DNA of 53,772 nt from Rubrivivax sp. (GTDB taxonomy: Bacteria > Pseudomonadota > Gammaproteobacteria > Burkholderiales > Burkholderiaceae_C). The position numbers were made by a program, and so were the translations under genes. Positions 44,028-52,418 of the stretch are shown one piece after another. The stretch is from the NCBI GenBank assembly GCA_016790425.1, contig JAEUPF010000105.1, forward strand, positions 1 to 53,772, in the 5' to 3' direction. The first letter of the stretch is position 1, and each line of letters starts with the position of its first letter. The notes below the pieces were generated by a model. It searched no databases, had not been told where the DNA came from, and saw nothing but the letters and a program-made list of their open reading frames with translations.

Positions 44028-44917
44028 CCCCTGCCACGGCCGACAAGGCCATCCTCACCTGCGCCCTCACCGGCGTGCTCACCGACCCCCGGCAGCACCC
44101 GGTGCCGGTGACGCCGGCGCAGATGGCGGCCGAAGCGCGCGACGCCTTCAACGCCGGCGCCAGCATCATGCACGTGCACCTGCGCGCGCAGGGCCCCGGC
44201 CAGGGCCACCTGCCGAGCTGGGACCCCGATGTCGCCGAAGCCGTGGTCAACGCGATCCGCGCCGCGTGCCCCGGCGTCATCATCAACCTCACCACCGGCG
44301 TCGTCGGCCGCGACGTCCGCGGTCCCATCGCCTGCCTGAAGCGCGTCCGGCCCGAGGCCGCGGCGTGCAACGCCGGCAGTCTGAACTACCTCAAGATCAA
44401 GGAAGACGGCACCTGGGCCTGGCCGCCGATGGTGTTCGACAACCCGGTGGCCAAGATCGAGGAGATGCTCGGCGCGATGCGCGAGACCGGCACGCACCCG
44501 GAGTTCGAGTGCTTCGACGTCGGCATCGTGCGCAGCGTCGCCATGTACCTGAAGGCGGGGATGTTCACCGGCGTGCCCGAGGTGAACTTCGTCATGGGCG
44601 TGGCCAGCGGCATGCCCGCCGACGCCGACCTGCTGGCGCTGCTGCCGCGCTATGCGCCGAAGGACGCGGTGTGGCAGGCGACGCTGATCGGCCGCGCCGA
44701 GATCTGGCCCGTGCACCGGCGCGCTGCCGAACTCGGCGGCATGCTGCGCACGGGGCTGGAAGACACCTTCTACCTGCCCGGCGGCGAACGCGCCGGTGGC
44801 AACGGCCCGCTCATCGAAGCGCTGGCGCGCCTGGCGCGCGAATGCGGCCGCGAGGTGGCCAGCCCCGCCGAGGCACGCACGCGGCTGGACCTGAAAGGTG
44901 CGCCGGTCACGGCGTGA
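44024..44917 (+). CDS. BKACE family (DUF849) beta-keto acid cleavage enzyme
   Basis: The 297-residue zinc-dependent TIM-barrel protein condenses a beta-keto acid with acetyl-CoA and splits it to acetoacetate and a new acyl-CoA; the first characterised member is 3-keto-5-aminohexanoate cleavage enzyme. Motifs: LTCALTGVLTDP, the metal-binding ASIMHVHLR and VNFVMGVASGMPADAD. It overlaps atuF's stop (ATGA) and sits where liu clusters carry the HMG-CoA lyase. Substrate unknown; a keto intermediate of the terpenoid pathway is suggested by the context. Confidence 0.88.
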   Translation: MTPATADKAILTCALTGVLTDPRQHPVPVTPAQMAAEARDAFNAGASIMHVHLRAQGPGQGHLPSWDPDVAEAVVNAIRAACPGVIINLTTGVVGRDVRGPIACLKRVRPEAAACNAGSLNYLKIKEDGTWAWPPMVFDNPVAKIEEMLGAMRETGTHPEFECFDVGIVRSVAMYLKAGMFTGVPEVNFVMGVASGMPADADLLALLPRYAPKDAVWQATLIGRAEIWPVHRRAAELGGMLRTGLEDTFYLPGGERAGGNGPLIEALARLARECGREVASPAEARTRLDLKGAPVTA

Positions 44918-44933
44918 GTTCCCGATCGCCGGG

Positions 44934-45043
44934 GCAGGAACTCCGCAGGAACTCCGCAGGAACTCCGCAGGAACTCCGCAGGATCTTTGCATGACCTTTG
45001 CATGATCTCCGCATGACCTCTGCATGAGCTCCGAATGACTTCA
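44934..45043. repeat. Ten 11-bp tandem repeats reaching into the thioesterase start
   Basis: Four perfect copies of GCAGGAACTCC (44934-44977) are followed by six diverging copies that drift to GCATGACCTCT, the last being GAATGACTTCA at 45033-45043. The thioesterase ATG (45035) is inside the last unit. Units 6-9 each contain ATGA; because 11 is not a multiple of 3 they place short start-stop frames in all three frames before the gene. Confidence 0.93.
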
Positions 45044-45529
45044 GCCGCCGCCAACGCCGCGCCGCGCAGCGCCGAAGAACAGGCGCGCTTCGAGCACACG
45101 CTCGTCACGATGTTCGAGGAGCAGATCAGCTTCAACAAGCTGCTGGGCCTGACGATCGACTCGGTCAAGCCCGGCGACGTGCGCGGGCGCTTCGCGATGC
45201 GCCCGGAACTCGTGGGCAGCTTCCTGCACGGGCGCCTGCACGGCGGCGTCATCTCCTCGGTGCTCGACGCGATGGCCGGCCTGGCGCTGATGGTGGAGAT
45301 CGCCGCGCACCACCCGCACGAAAGCGCCGCGCAGGTGCTGCACCGGTTCGTGCGCATGGGCACCATCGACCTGCGCATCGACTTCCTGCGCCAGGGCATC
45401 GGCCGGCACTTCACCGCCACCGCCAAGGTCACGCGCCTGGGCGGGCGCATCGGTTCGGCGCAGATGGCGCTGCACGACGAGGGCGGCCAGCTCATCGCCA
45501 CCGGGGCGGCGTCCTTCGTCGTCAGCTGA
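45035..45529 (+). CDS. Hotdog-fold thioesterase (YigI-like)
   Basis: The 164-residue protein hydrolyses an acyl-CoA. It has the hotdog pattern FNKLLGLTIDSVKPGDVRGRF, the long helix start GRLHGGVISSVLDAMAGLALM (catalytic region) and FLRQGIGRHFTATAKVTRLGGRI. It resembles the medium-chain YigI/PaaI-like thioesterases. It is the last gene of the rightward operon and may release a terminal product or free CoA. Its translation start lies in a tandem repeat, with no clear ribosome-binding site. Confidence 0.87.
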   Translation: MTSAAANAAPRSAEEQARFEHTLVTMFEEQISFNKLLGLTIDSVKPGDVRGRFAMRPELVGSFLHGRLHGGVISSVLDAMAGLALMVEIAAHHPHESAAQVLHRFVRMGTIDLRIDFLRQGIGRHFTATAKVTRLGGRIGSAQMALHDEGGQLIATGAASFVVS

Positions 45530-45684
45530 GCCGGCCGGCGCCACGACGCGGCGTCAGGCGCTGCGCTGCGGCTCGCGCGGCCGCTTTCGGGCCAGCCGCG
45601 CCGCTTGCAGGTCGCCCGCCAGGCCGGCCACGTCGTCGCTCGCGCGGCCAGCGCCAGCGCCGGCGGCGCGCAGCCGCTTCCTCG

Positions 45685-47253
45685 TCAGCGCGCAACGACG
45701 TTGCCCGGCTCGAGCCTGAAGACCGACACCGCCGCGGCCAGGCGCGCCGCCTGGTTGCGCAGGCTTTCCGAGGCAGCGGCGCTTTCCTCGACCAGCGCGG
45801 CGTTCTGCTGCGTCGCCTGGTCGAGCTGCGCCACCGCGTCGCCCATCTGCGAGATCCCCGCCGTCTGCTCGCCGCTGGCGGCGCTGATCTCGCCGATGAG
45901 GTCGCTGACGCGCTTGAACTGCGCCACCACGTCGCTCATCGTGCGCCCGGCGTCGCCGACCAGCGCGCCCCCGGCCTCGACCTTCTCGACGCTGGCGCCG
46001 ATCAGCACCTTGATCTCGCGCGCCGCCTGGGCGCTGCGCTGCGCCAGCGTGCGCACTTCGGCGGCGACGACCGCGAAGCCGCGCCCCTGCTCGCCGGCGC
46101 GCGCCGCCTCCACCGCGGCGTTCAGCGCCAGGATGTTGGTCTGGAAGGCGATGCCGTCGATGACGCCGATGATGTCGGCGATGCGGCGCGAGCTGTCCTG
46201 GATCTGCGTCATCGTCTCGACGACGCGCGCCACGACCGCGCCGCCGGCCACCGCCACTTCGGAAGCGCTGCCGGCGAGCTGCGTCGCCTGCCGCGCCGTG
46301 TCGGCGTTCTGGCGCACCGTCGCGGTGAGCTGCTCCATCGAAGCGGCCGTCTGCTGCAGGCTGCTCGCCTGTTCCTCGGTGCGCTGCGACAGGTCGGCGT
46401 TGCCCGAGGCGATCTGCGAGGTGCCGGTGGCGATCGACTCCGAGGCGTGGCGAACGTCGGCAACGATGCGTGCCAGGCCCTCGTTCATGCGCGCCAGCGC
46501 GCGCAGCAGCTGGCCGACCTCGTCGCGCCCGTGTGCCTCGATGCGCGTGCTCAGGTCGCCGCCGGCCACTGCCTCGGCCAGCGCCACGGCACGGCCGATC
46601 GGCTGCGTCACCGAGCGCGTCACCCACCAGGCGGCGGCGCTGCCGACGGCAAACGCAGCGACGGCGAGGCCGAAGATCAGCCACAACGCGCGGCGAAACG
46701 CGACGGCGCTCTGCTCGGCGCTTTGCTCCAGCAGGTGCTGCTGGTACTCGTTCAGCGCATGCAGGTCGGCGACGAAGGCGTGCAGCCGGGCATAGGTGTC
46801 GCCATAGGCGTCGCGCGTCGCCTCGGCGGCGCGGCCCTGCTCGACCTGCGCGAGGACGGTGCGCGCCGCCTTGTCGTAGGCCTCGCGCGTCGCTTTCGCC
46901 GCGGCCAGCAGGTGCCGGCCGCGCTCGCTGCGGATCATCGGCTCCAGGCTCGCCAGCGCCTCGTGCGCCGCCTTCACGTTCGCCTCGAAGCGCGCGCGCG
47001 CCGGCGACGCGTCCTCGGACTGGCCGGCACGCACCAGCTGGAACAGCCGCGCGATGCTGCCGCGGGTGTTGTCCAGCGCCACCGTGACGAGCTTGGCCTT
47101 CTGCCAGTCGTTGCCGACGATGTCCTGCAAGCCTTCGTTGAGGTGGCGCATGTTGGCCAGGCCGACGCCGGCCACCGCCACCAGCAGCGCAAGGCAAAGC
47201 CCGAAGCCGGCCGCGATGCGGGTGCGGAGTCGAAGGTTGGCAAGAAGGCCCAT
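45685..47253 (-). CDS. Methyl-accepting chemotaxis protein
   Basis: The 522-residue transducer has a first membrane helix (about 12-34), a four-helix-bundle periplasmic domain (about 35-185), a second membrane helix ([23 protein letters not shown]), a HAMP domain and a long coiled-coil signalling tip with [20 protein letters not shown], the highly conserved CheA/CheW contact. Length suggests the common 36-heptad class. The ligand is unknown. The ATG at 47253 has GGAG nine bases upstream; an ATG 15 bases earlier has none. Confidence 0.95.
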   Translation of the reverse strand: MGLLANLRLRTRIAAGFGLCLALLVAVAGVGLANMRHLNEGLQDIVGNDWQKAKLVTVALDNTRGSIARLFQLVRAGQSEDASPARARFEANVKAAHEALASLEPMIRSERGRHLLAAAKATREAYDKAARTVLAQVEQGRAAEATRDAYGDTYARLHAFVADLHALNEYQQHLLEQSAEQSAVAFRRALWLIFGLAVAAFAVGSAAAWWVTRSVTQPIGRAVALAEAVAGGDLSTRIEAHGRDEVGQLLRALARMNEGLARIVADVRHASESIATGTSQIASGNADLSQRTEEQASSLQQTAASMEQLTATVRQNADTARQATQLAGSASEVAVAGGAVVARVVETMTQIQDSSRRIADIIGVIDGIAFQTNILALNAAVEAARAGEQGRGFAVVAAEVRTLAQRSAQAAREIKVLIGASVEKVEAGGALVGDAGRTMSDVVAQFKRVSDLIGEISAASGEQTAGISQMGDAVAQLDQATQQNAALVEESAAASESLRNQAARLAAAVSVFRLEPGNVVAR

Positions 47254-47606
47254 GGGCAATGGCTCCATCGAGCGTTGACGTCGCGCGGCGCGCAAGCGTC
47301 ACCGGCCCGCAGGGCGTTGCGGGTCCGTTGCGGGCAGCGAGCACCGGCGCCGAAAGCAGGCGGCGACGGTCCAGCCATCCCCTGGCTGGCTTTTCGGCCA
47401 GTCTCAGCGGAGTTTGACAATGAATATTCTGTGCAAAACAAACAAAGTGAACGCCATTCATCCCCCAGTCGCACCTTGCGGGACGGCACGGGCCGGAGCG
47501 TGGCGCCAAGGGACAGCGCCGGGGGAGCCGAAGCCGGCGTCCGCCGCCGCGCGCAACGGCGCCCGGAACGCCTCAGGCCGGGCCAGCCAGGGGCGGCGGG
47601 GGTGGC
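47254..47606. other. Gene-free stretch with AT-rich promoter island
   Basis: No convincing gene is seen. At 47411-47460 the composition drops sharply to AT-rich (TTGACAATGAATATTC and following) and this probably carries the chemoreceptor promoter, read leftwards. TTGACA occurs on the plus strand at 47414-47419, but no matching -10 element was found on either strand. The remainder (47461-47606) is GC-rich and lies downstream of the HTH-receiver gene. Confidence 0.5.
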
Positions 47607-48224
47607 TCAGCCCGGCGCTGGCCGGGCACCGCGCAGCAAGCCGATCAAGCGCACGGCGTCGATCGGCTTGGGCACGAACTGCACGTCGGGTGGCAGCGCG
47701 CCGAGGCGGCCGAGTTCGTCGGGCCCGTGGCTGGAAGTGGCCACGATCAGCGGCGGGCGCACCGCCTGGCCCGATGTCAGGTGGCGCAGCATCTCGAGGC
47801 CGTCCATGTGCGGCATCACGATGTCGGTGACGAGCACATCCGGCGGGCTGTGGCCCATCAGCAGCAGCGCCTCGAAGCCGGTGCCGGCCAGCGCCAGCCG
47901 CGCCCCGGGCAGTGCCTCCATCACCACGGCCGCCAGCAGGTCGCGGTCGACCGGGTTGTCGTCGACGACCAGCACCGAGACCGCCTTCGCCCCGGCCGGC
48001 AGCGGGGTGTCGGTTCGGCTGGCCGAGGCGCCGAGCAAGGCGCGGGCCTCGAAGGCGAACACGCTGCGGGCGTCGATGCGGCGGTGGCCACCCACCGTCT
48101 TCCACGCCTTCAGGTGACCCTGGTCGACCCAGCGTTGCACGGTGGGAATCGAAACGCCGAGGCGGCGAGCCACCGAGGCCGTCGAGAACGATTCCGCTGG
48201 CGCGGGGTTCGATGGGTCGGCCAT
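47607..48224 (-). CDS. HTH-receiver regulator (MerR/excisionase-type HTH fused to REC domain)
   Basis: The 205-residue protein has an N-terminal excisionase-type helix-turn-helix (STASVARRLGVSIPTVQRW...LKAWKTVGGHRRID, about 13-50) and a receiver domain (about 80-198), with VLVVDDNPVDRD at its start, the phospho-acceptor Asp in DVLVTDIVMPHMDG and the conserved Lys in VPKPID. The order is reversed relative to usual response regulators, where the receiver comes first. No histidine kinase is nearby; the chemoreceptor is the closest signalling gene. Confidence 0.85.
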   Translation of the reverse strand: MADPSNPAPAESFSTASVARRLGVSIPTVQRWVDQGHLKAWKTVGGHRRIDARSVFAFEARALLGASASRTDTPLPAGAKAVSVLVVDDNPVDRDLLAAVVMEALPGARLALAGTGFEALLLMGHSPPDVLVTDIVMPHMDGLEMLRHLTSGQAVRPPLIVATSSHGPDELGRLGALPPDVQFVPKPIDAVRLIGLLRGARPAPG

Positions 48225-48375
48225 GAGAGGCAGTGTACGGAGTGCCGGCTGGCCCGCCGCGACGCCGGCGCCACGCGCGCGTGCCCGGCGCGGCAGCCGG
48301 GCCGGCTCTTTTGACGGGCCGGGCGGCGGCGCCTAGGATTCCGCGCCGCCGTCGCCCGCCCTTCGCCGCCTGCCA

Positions 48376-48771
48376 ATGAAGATCCCGCACCGCCTGGCCT
48401 TGAAGCTGTCGCCGCTGGTCGAGGCGGCGCGCGGCGAACCGCTCGTCGAGCCGTTCGTCGAGATCGAGCAGTTCGACGACGACCGGCTCGTCATCGATTC
48501 CTCGCACGGCCACTTCGTGTTCGACCGCCAGCAGCGCGTGGTCGAAGAAGGCGGCCAGCAGCTGGCCACCTTCGACAGCATCCAGACGGTGGACATCGCC
48601 GCCTTCCCCGGCGGGCGCGGCGAGCGCAGCTGGTCGATCACCCTCTTTCGCAGCCTGTTCGACCGCATCACCGTGGCCCGCACCTACGACGACGGCGACG
48701 CCTCGGTCGTGGCCTCGAAGATCGCCGGCGTGCTGGGCTGCCGCGTCGTCTCGATGATGAACCTGCGCTGA
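48376..48771 (+). CDS. Conserved-looking protein of unknown function
   Basis: The 131-residue soluble protein (MKIPHRLALKLSPLVEAARG...) is beta-rich in the middle (EIEQFDDDRLVIDSSHGHFV, QQRVVEEGGQQLATFDSI) with a helical end. It may be a PH-like barrel as seen in some small proteins that control membrane enzymes, but no family is recognised. Codon use and length are normal, and the ATG at 48376 fits. It precedes two other genes on the same strand. Confidence 0.65.
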   Translation: MKIPHRLALKLSPLVEAARGEPLVEPFVEIEQFDDDRLVIDSSHGHFVFDRQQRVVEEGGQQLATFDSIQTVDIAAFPGGRGERSWSITLFRSLFDRITVARTYDDGDASVVASKIAGVLGCRVVSMMNLR

Positions 48772-48873
48772 CGCAGCACGGGGCAACCTGCGGCGCCGCC
48801 ACGCGGCCTGCGGGCTCGCCGCTCGCGTATGCTCCGGGCCCTGTCGCTGCTTCTTGAATGACGAGGAACCGCC

Positions 48874-49065
48874 GTGCCCAAGCCCAATTACGCCTTCGAG
48901 AAGCGCCAGCGCGAGTTGGAGAAGAAGCGCAAGAAGGAAGAAAAGGCCCAGCGCAAACAGGCGCGCACCGACGCGCCGCCTGAAGCGCCGGCGGCTCCGG
49001 ATGCCGGCACCCCCGCGCCGGCGCCCGGCGAGAGCGCCGCGCCTTCGTCCTCCGAACGGGCCTGA
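48874..49065 (+). CDS. Small charged protein of unknown function
   Basis: The 63-residue protein is a Lys/Arg/Glu-rich helix (FEKRQRELEKKRKKEEKAQR) followed by a Pro/Ala tail. Short proteins of this type are common in Burkholderiales and have no known role. The GTG at 48874 is preceded by GAGGAACC. It is 29 bp upstream of the DegP-like gene. Confidence 0.7.
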   Translation: MPKPNYAFEKRQRELEKKRKKEEKAQRKQARTDAPPEAPAAPDAGTPAPAPGESAAPSSSERA

Positions 49066-49094
49066 GAACGCGGCTGGACGCGCTTGCAAGGCCC

Positions 49095-50255
49095 TTGGGC
49101 CCTCCGTTCACTCCGCTGAACCCGCAGCCGCGCCCACTGTCGAGCCGCGCCGCTGCCGCATCGGCCGTCGCCGTGGCCGCGCTGGCGCTGCTGGCGCCGG
49201 CCGCTGCGCAGCCGCGCGGCGAGGCGGCACCGCGCGCCGCTGTCGAGGCGGCGCCGCGCGCCGTGAGCCCGCGCGGGCCGCTGGAGCCCGACGAACGCGC
49301 GCTGATCGAGCTGTTCCGCAAGGCCTCGCCGTCGGTGGTGCACATCACCTCCATCGCGGTGCAGCGCGACCTCTTCTCGCGCAATGTGCAGCAGGTGCCG
49401 CACGGCACCGGCACCGGCTTCCTGTGGGACGACCGCGGCCACGTCGTCACCAACTTCCACGTCATCCAGGGCGCCTCGGGGGCGCGTGTCACGCTGGCCG
49501 ACCAGAGCAGCTTCGACGCGCAGCTCGTCGGCGTCTTCGAGGACCGCGACCTCGCGGTGCTGCGCATCGACGCCCCGCGCGAGCGCCTGCCGCCGCTGGC
49601 CGTGGGCACCAGCCGCGACCTCCAGGTGGGCCAGCGCGTGCTCGCCATCGGCAACCCGTTCGGCCTGGACCAGACACTGACGACGGGCATCGTCAGCGCG
49701 CTCAACCGCGAGATCGAAAGCCCCAACGGCCGCACCATCCGCGGCGTCGTGCAGACCGACGCGGCCATCAACCCGGGCAACTCCGGCGGGCCGCTGCTCG
49801 ACTCCGCCGGGCGGCTGATCGGCGTCAACACCGCCATCGCCAGCCCGAGCGGCACCAGCGCCGGCATCGGCTTCGCGATTCCGGTGGACGAGGTGAACCG
49901 CATCGTGCCGCGGCTGATCCGCGACGGCCGCTTCGTGCGCCCGACGCTGGCCATCACCGCCGGCCCGCCGAGCCTGCAGCGCGCGCTCGGGCTGCCGCGC
50001 GGCGTGGCCGTCATCGGCCTCGGGGTCAACGGACCGGCGATGCGCGCCGGCCTGCAACCGTTCCGGCGCGGCTCGCAGCGCGGCGAGATCATCGCCGGCG
50101 ACGTCATCACCGCTGTCGACGGCGATCCGGTCAACGACTTCGATGACCTGCTGACGCACCTGGAGCAACGGCAGCCCGGCCAGACCGTGACGCTGACGCT
50201 GTGGCGCGGCGGGCAGACGCGCCGCCAGGCCGTGCAGCTGGGCAGCAGCGACTGA
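49095..50255 (+). CDS. Trypsin-like periplasmic serine protease (DegP/HtrA-like)
   Basis: The 386-residue exported protease has a signal segment (about 15-39, ending PAAAQ), a trypsin-like domain with the triad His122 (TNFHVI), Asp152 (EDRDLAVLR) and Ser230 (NPGNSGGPLL), and a C-terminal PDZ domain (about 285-380, GLGVNGPAMRAGLQP, DVITAVDGDPVNDFDDLL). One PDZ domain makes it DegS-like in layout. It refolds or degrades damaged envelope proteins. The start is a TTG at 49095 with AAGG three bases upstream; no ATG or GTG lies upstream in frame. Confidence 0.9.
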   Translation: MGPPFTPLNPQPRPLSSRAAAASAVAVAALALLAPAAAQPRGEAAPRAAVEAAPRAVSPRGPLEPDERALIELFRKASPSVVHITSIAVQRDLFSRNVQQVPHGTGTGFLWDDRGHVVTNFHVIQGASGARVTLADQSSFDAQLVGVFEDRDLAVLRIDAPRERLPPLAVGTSRDLQVGQRVLAIGNPFGLDQTLTTGIVSALNREIESPNGRTIRGVVQTDAAINPGNSGGPLLDSAGRLIGVNTAIASPSGTSAGIGFAIPVDEVNRIVPRLIRDGRFVRPTLAITAGPPSLQRALGLPRGVAVIGLGVNGPAMRAGLQPFRRGSQRGEIIAGDVITAVDGDPVNDFDDLLTHLEQRQPGQTVTLTLWRGGQTRRQAVQLGSSD

Positions 50256-50755
50256 CCCCGGCGCCCTGAAGGGCGCCCGCGGCCAGCCGGGCCGCCCTCG
50301 GCCTCGCTGGCCGCATCCTGAGGACCTAACGCACGAACGACGTGCCAGCCCCCCGTATCCAGGGGGGCTGCTTCGTGTGCAGTCGTTACTCGCCCGGCGC
50401 GCGCTCCGTGGTGAGGGCAGCGGCGCGCTTCGGCGCAGGTTACGAACACCGCAGCTCGCTTACAGGCCTTCGGCGCGCGCCGCGCAGCATTCACGCAGGC
50501 GTTTCAAGAACCTGCAGCAGTGCATGGCGTGCAACGGGCCACCCGGGGTGGTCCCGAGGCGCAGCCGGTGCGACAAGGGCGCAAGACCCACGCATCGGCC
50601 TCCGCACCCGCTGGCGCGAACAACAACGCGTTCTTTGTGCCTGTCGTTGCGGCCTCGTGCGAGAGCGGGTGTGCGCCCCTGGGGTGCCCTGTGCCCCTTC
50701 TCTCGCCTGCGACTGTCGCGTCACCCGTCACCCAAACGAAGAAGGGTCGAGGACC
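50256..50755. other. 500-bp gene-free region with two hairpins upstream of the glycosidase
   Basis: No convincing coding sequence is present. A GGCGCCC-TGAA-GGGCGCC hairpin at 50260-50277 follows the protease stop. At 50346-50370 lies a perfect 9-bp stem CAGCCCCCC/GGGGGGCTG with a 7-base loop, followed by CTTCGTG. Neither is followed by a convincing T-run. The region right of 50400 is less GC-rich than its flanks and may carry the promoter or a long leader of the following gene. Confidence 0.5.
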
Positions 50756-52363
50756 TTGAAGTCACGCATTCGCACTCTCGAGATGCGGTCGGCCGTCGTG
50801 CTGGCCGCCGTCATGCTGGCCGCCTGCGGCGGAGCCAATCCCAATGGCGCCGGCACCACCACCACCGCGCCGACAGCCGGCGCGGCACCGAGCCCGGCGC
50901 CTTCGCCCAGCCCCCTGCCGGCCACTCCGGCGCCCGCGCCGCCGGCCGATCCCGCGACGCCGGCCGACCCGACGCCCACGACCCCGGCCACCCCGGCCGA
51001 AGTGCCGAAGACGGCGTGGAACAACGGCGTGCCGCACAGTTCCACCGTCATCTACGAAGGCCCGCCGATCCAGGCCTCGCCGCAACTGGTGGGCATCCAC
51101 TGGACGCAGTTCACCAGCTCCTACGGCGGCGCCGAGTACGGCCCCAAGCTCGACCAGCACTTCAAGGTCAACGCCTTCCGCGTCTTCGGCACCTTCAACC
51201 TGTACTGGAACAAGACCGAGACGGCCCCGGGCGTCTTCAACTGGACCGAGTGGGCCAAGGCGCGCAAGTTCTGGAACGACAACGGCGTGAAGTTCGTGAC
51301 GCTGAACCTGCACGGCGTGCCCGGCTTCTACGCCACGCGCGGCGAGACCGAAGTCGGCCAGTGGTCGATGCATTTGCCCAAGTCGAAGGAAGCGCTGTGG
51401 GGCTGGCTGACCGCCGTCACCGACTACGCGCCCGAGATCAAGCAGATCGAGGTCGCCAACGAGGTGTGGACGGCCGACAACCATGCCGGCTCGAACCCCT
51501 CGCGCGACTACTGGGGTGACACCAATGCCAACCTGCGCACGCTGATGGACTGGGTGCTCGACTGGCGCAAGACCCGGCGGCCCGACATCCGCATCCAGGC
51601 GCCCAGCGTTCCGGGCTACGCCGCGCACATCAACGGCCTGTTCGCCGACCTGCTCGACACCTACCCGCGCACCTGCGAGTTCGACTCGTTCAGCGCGCAC
51701 GGCTACGGCGCCGCGGCCGAGACGCTGAACAAGACCACCAGCACCGCGTTGCCGACGATGCAGCAGAAGGTCAGCGCCAAGTGCGGCGCCGGCAAGAAGG
51801 TGCGCGACGGCGAGCACGGCTTCTGGGCCGGCAGCAGCGTCGACGCGGCCACCGTCTACAACACCATCGTGCGCGGCGCGCTGATGGGGCTGGACGGCAT
51901 CGACTTCTTCGAAGTGGGCTCGACCGGCAACAACGAGACCAACCTGGGCCTCGCCAACGGCGGCTGGCCGAACGCCGGCGTGCTGGCCGGCTACGAGGAA
52001 GGCGCCAAGCTGGCCGGGGTGTGGATCACCAAGGTCACCACCGGCCAGGGCGGGCGCTGGGCCGTGGAGGGCTACACCGGCGGCGGCGGGCAGCCCGCGG
52101 CAGCCACGCCGCCGGCCAGCGGCGGCGGCACGACCCCCACGGCAAGCTGGACGCAATGCGCGCGCGAGGAAGGCACCTGCACCTTCAGCGGCCGGCGCGA
52201 AGTGCGCTACGCGGGCGTTCCCGAGGGCTCGCGCGTCATCACCAAGGTGGCCGAGTCGCCGCTGGCGTGCAACGACAAGTCGTTCGGCGCCGCGGTCACC
52301 ACCTTCGAGAGCGTGTGCTACTTCTCCTCGGAGACGACGACGGCGCCGGTGAGCACGCAGTAG
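50756..52363 (+). CDS. Secreted lipoprotein, clan GH-A glycoside hydrolase-like, with C-terminal Cys-rich domain
   Basis: The protein of about 535 residues has a lipobox LAAC within the first 25 residues, an Ala/Pro/Thr linker, then a TIM-barrel-like catalytic domain (about 95-445). FRVFGTFNLYWNKTE, the acid/base Glu in IEVANEVWTADN, SFSAHGYG and the nucleophile Glu in VRDGEHGFW fit GH-A enzymes such as GH39/GH79/GH5 relatives. After a GGGGQP linker comes a domain of about 65 residues with W-x-x-C-A-x-E-x-G-x-C and two later cysteines, common as an add-on in secreted carbohydrate-active proteins. TTG 50756 (after GAAGGG and GAGGA) or ATG 50783 may start it. Substrate unknown. Confidence 0.78.
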   Translation: MKSRIRTLEMRSAVVLAAVMLAACGGANPNGAGTTTTAPTAGAAPSPAPSPSPLPATPAPAPPADPATPADPTPTTPATPAEVPKTAWNNGVPHSSTVIYEGPPIQASPQLVGIHWTQFTSSYGGAEYGPKLDQHFKVNAFRVFGTFNLYWNKTETAPGVFNWTEWAKARKFWNDNGVKFVTLNLHGVPGFYATRGETEVGQWSMHLPKSKEALWGWLTAVTDYAPEIKQIEVANEVWTADNHAGSNPSRDYWGDTNANLRTLMDWVLDWRKTRRPDIRIQAPSVPGYAAHINGLFADLLDTYPRTCEFDSFSAHGYGAAAETLNKTTSTALPTMQQKVSAKCGAGKKVRDGEHGFWAGSSVDAATVYNTIVRGALMGLDGIDFFEVGSTGNNETNLGLANGGWPNAGVLAGYEEGAKLAGVWITKVTTGQGGRWAVEGYTGGGGQPAAATPPASGGGTTPTASWTQCAREEGTCTFSGRREVRYAGVPEGSRVITKVAESPLACNDKSFGAAVTTFESVCYFSSETTTAPVSTQ

Positions 52364-52418
52364 CGGGCCCGGCCATGACCGGCCGGCCCGGACCGGCCAG
52401 GGTCCCCGAAGGCCGCCC

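Noticed and set aside
47414..47830. Plus-strand frame starting in the AT-rich island (MTMNILCKTNKVN...)
   Set aside because: The rest is Arg/Ala-rich, runs antisense into the HTH-receiver gene and shows no motif; only the promoter-like DNA is accepted.
50342..50755. N-terminal extension of the glycosidase frame to 50342
   Set aside because: The extension lacks a ribosome-binding site and would bury the lipoprotein signal inside the protein.
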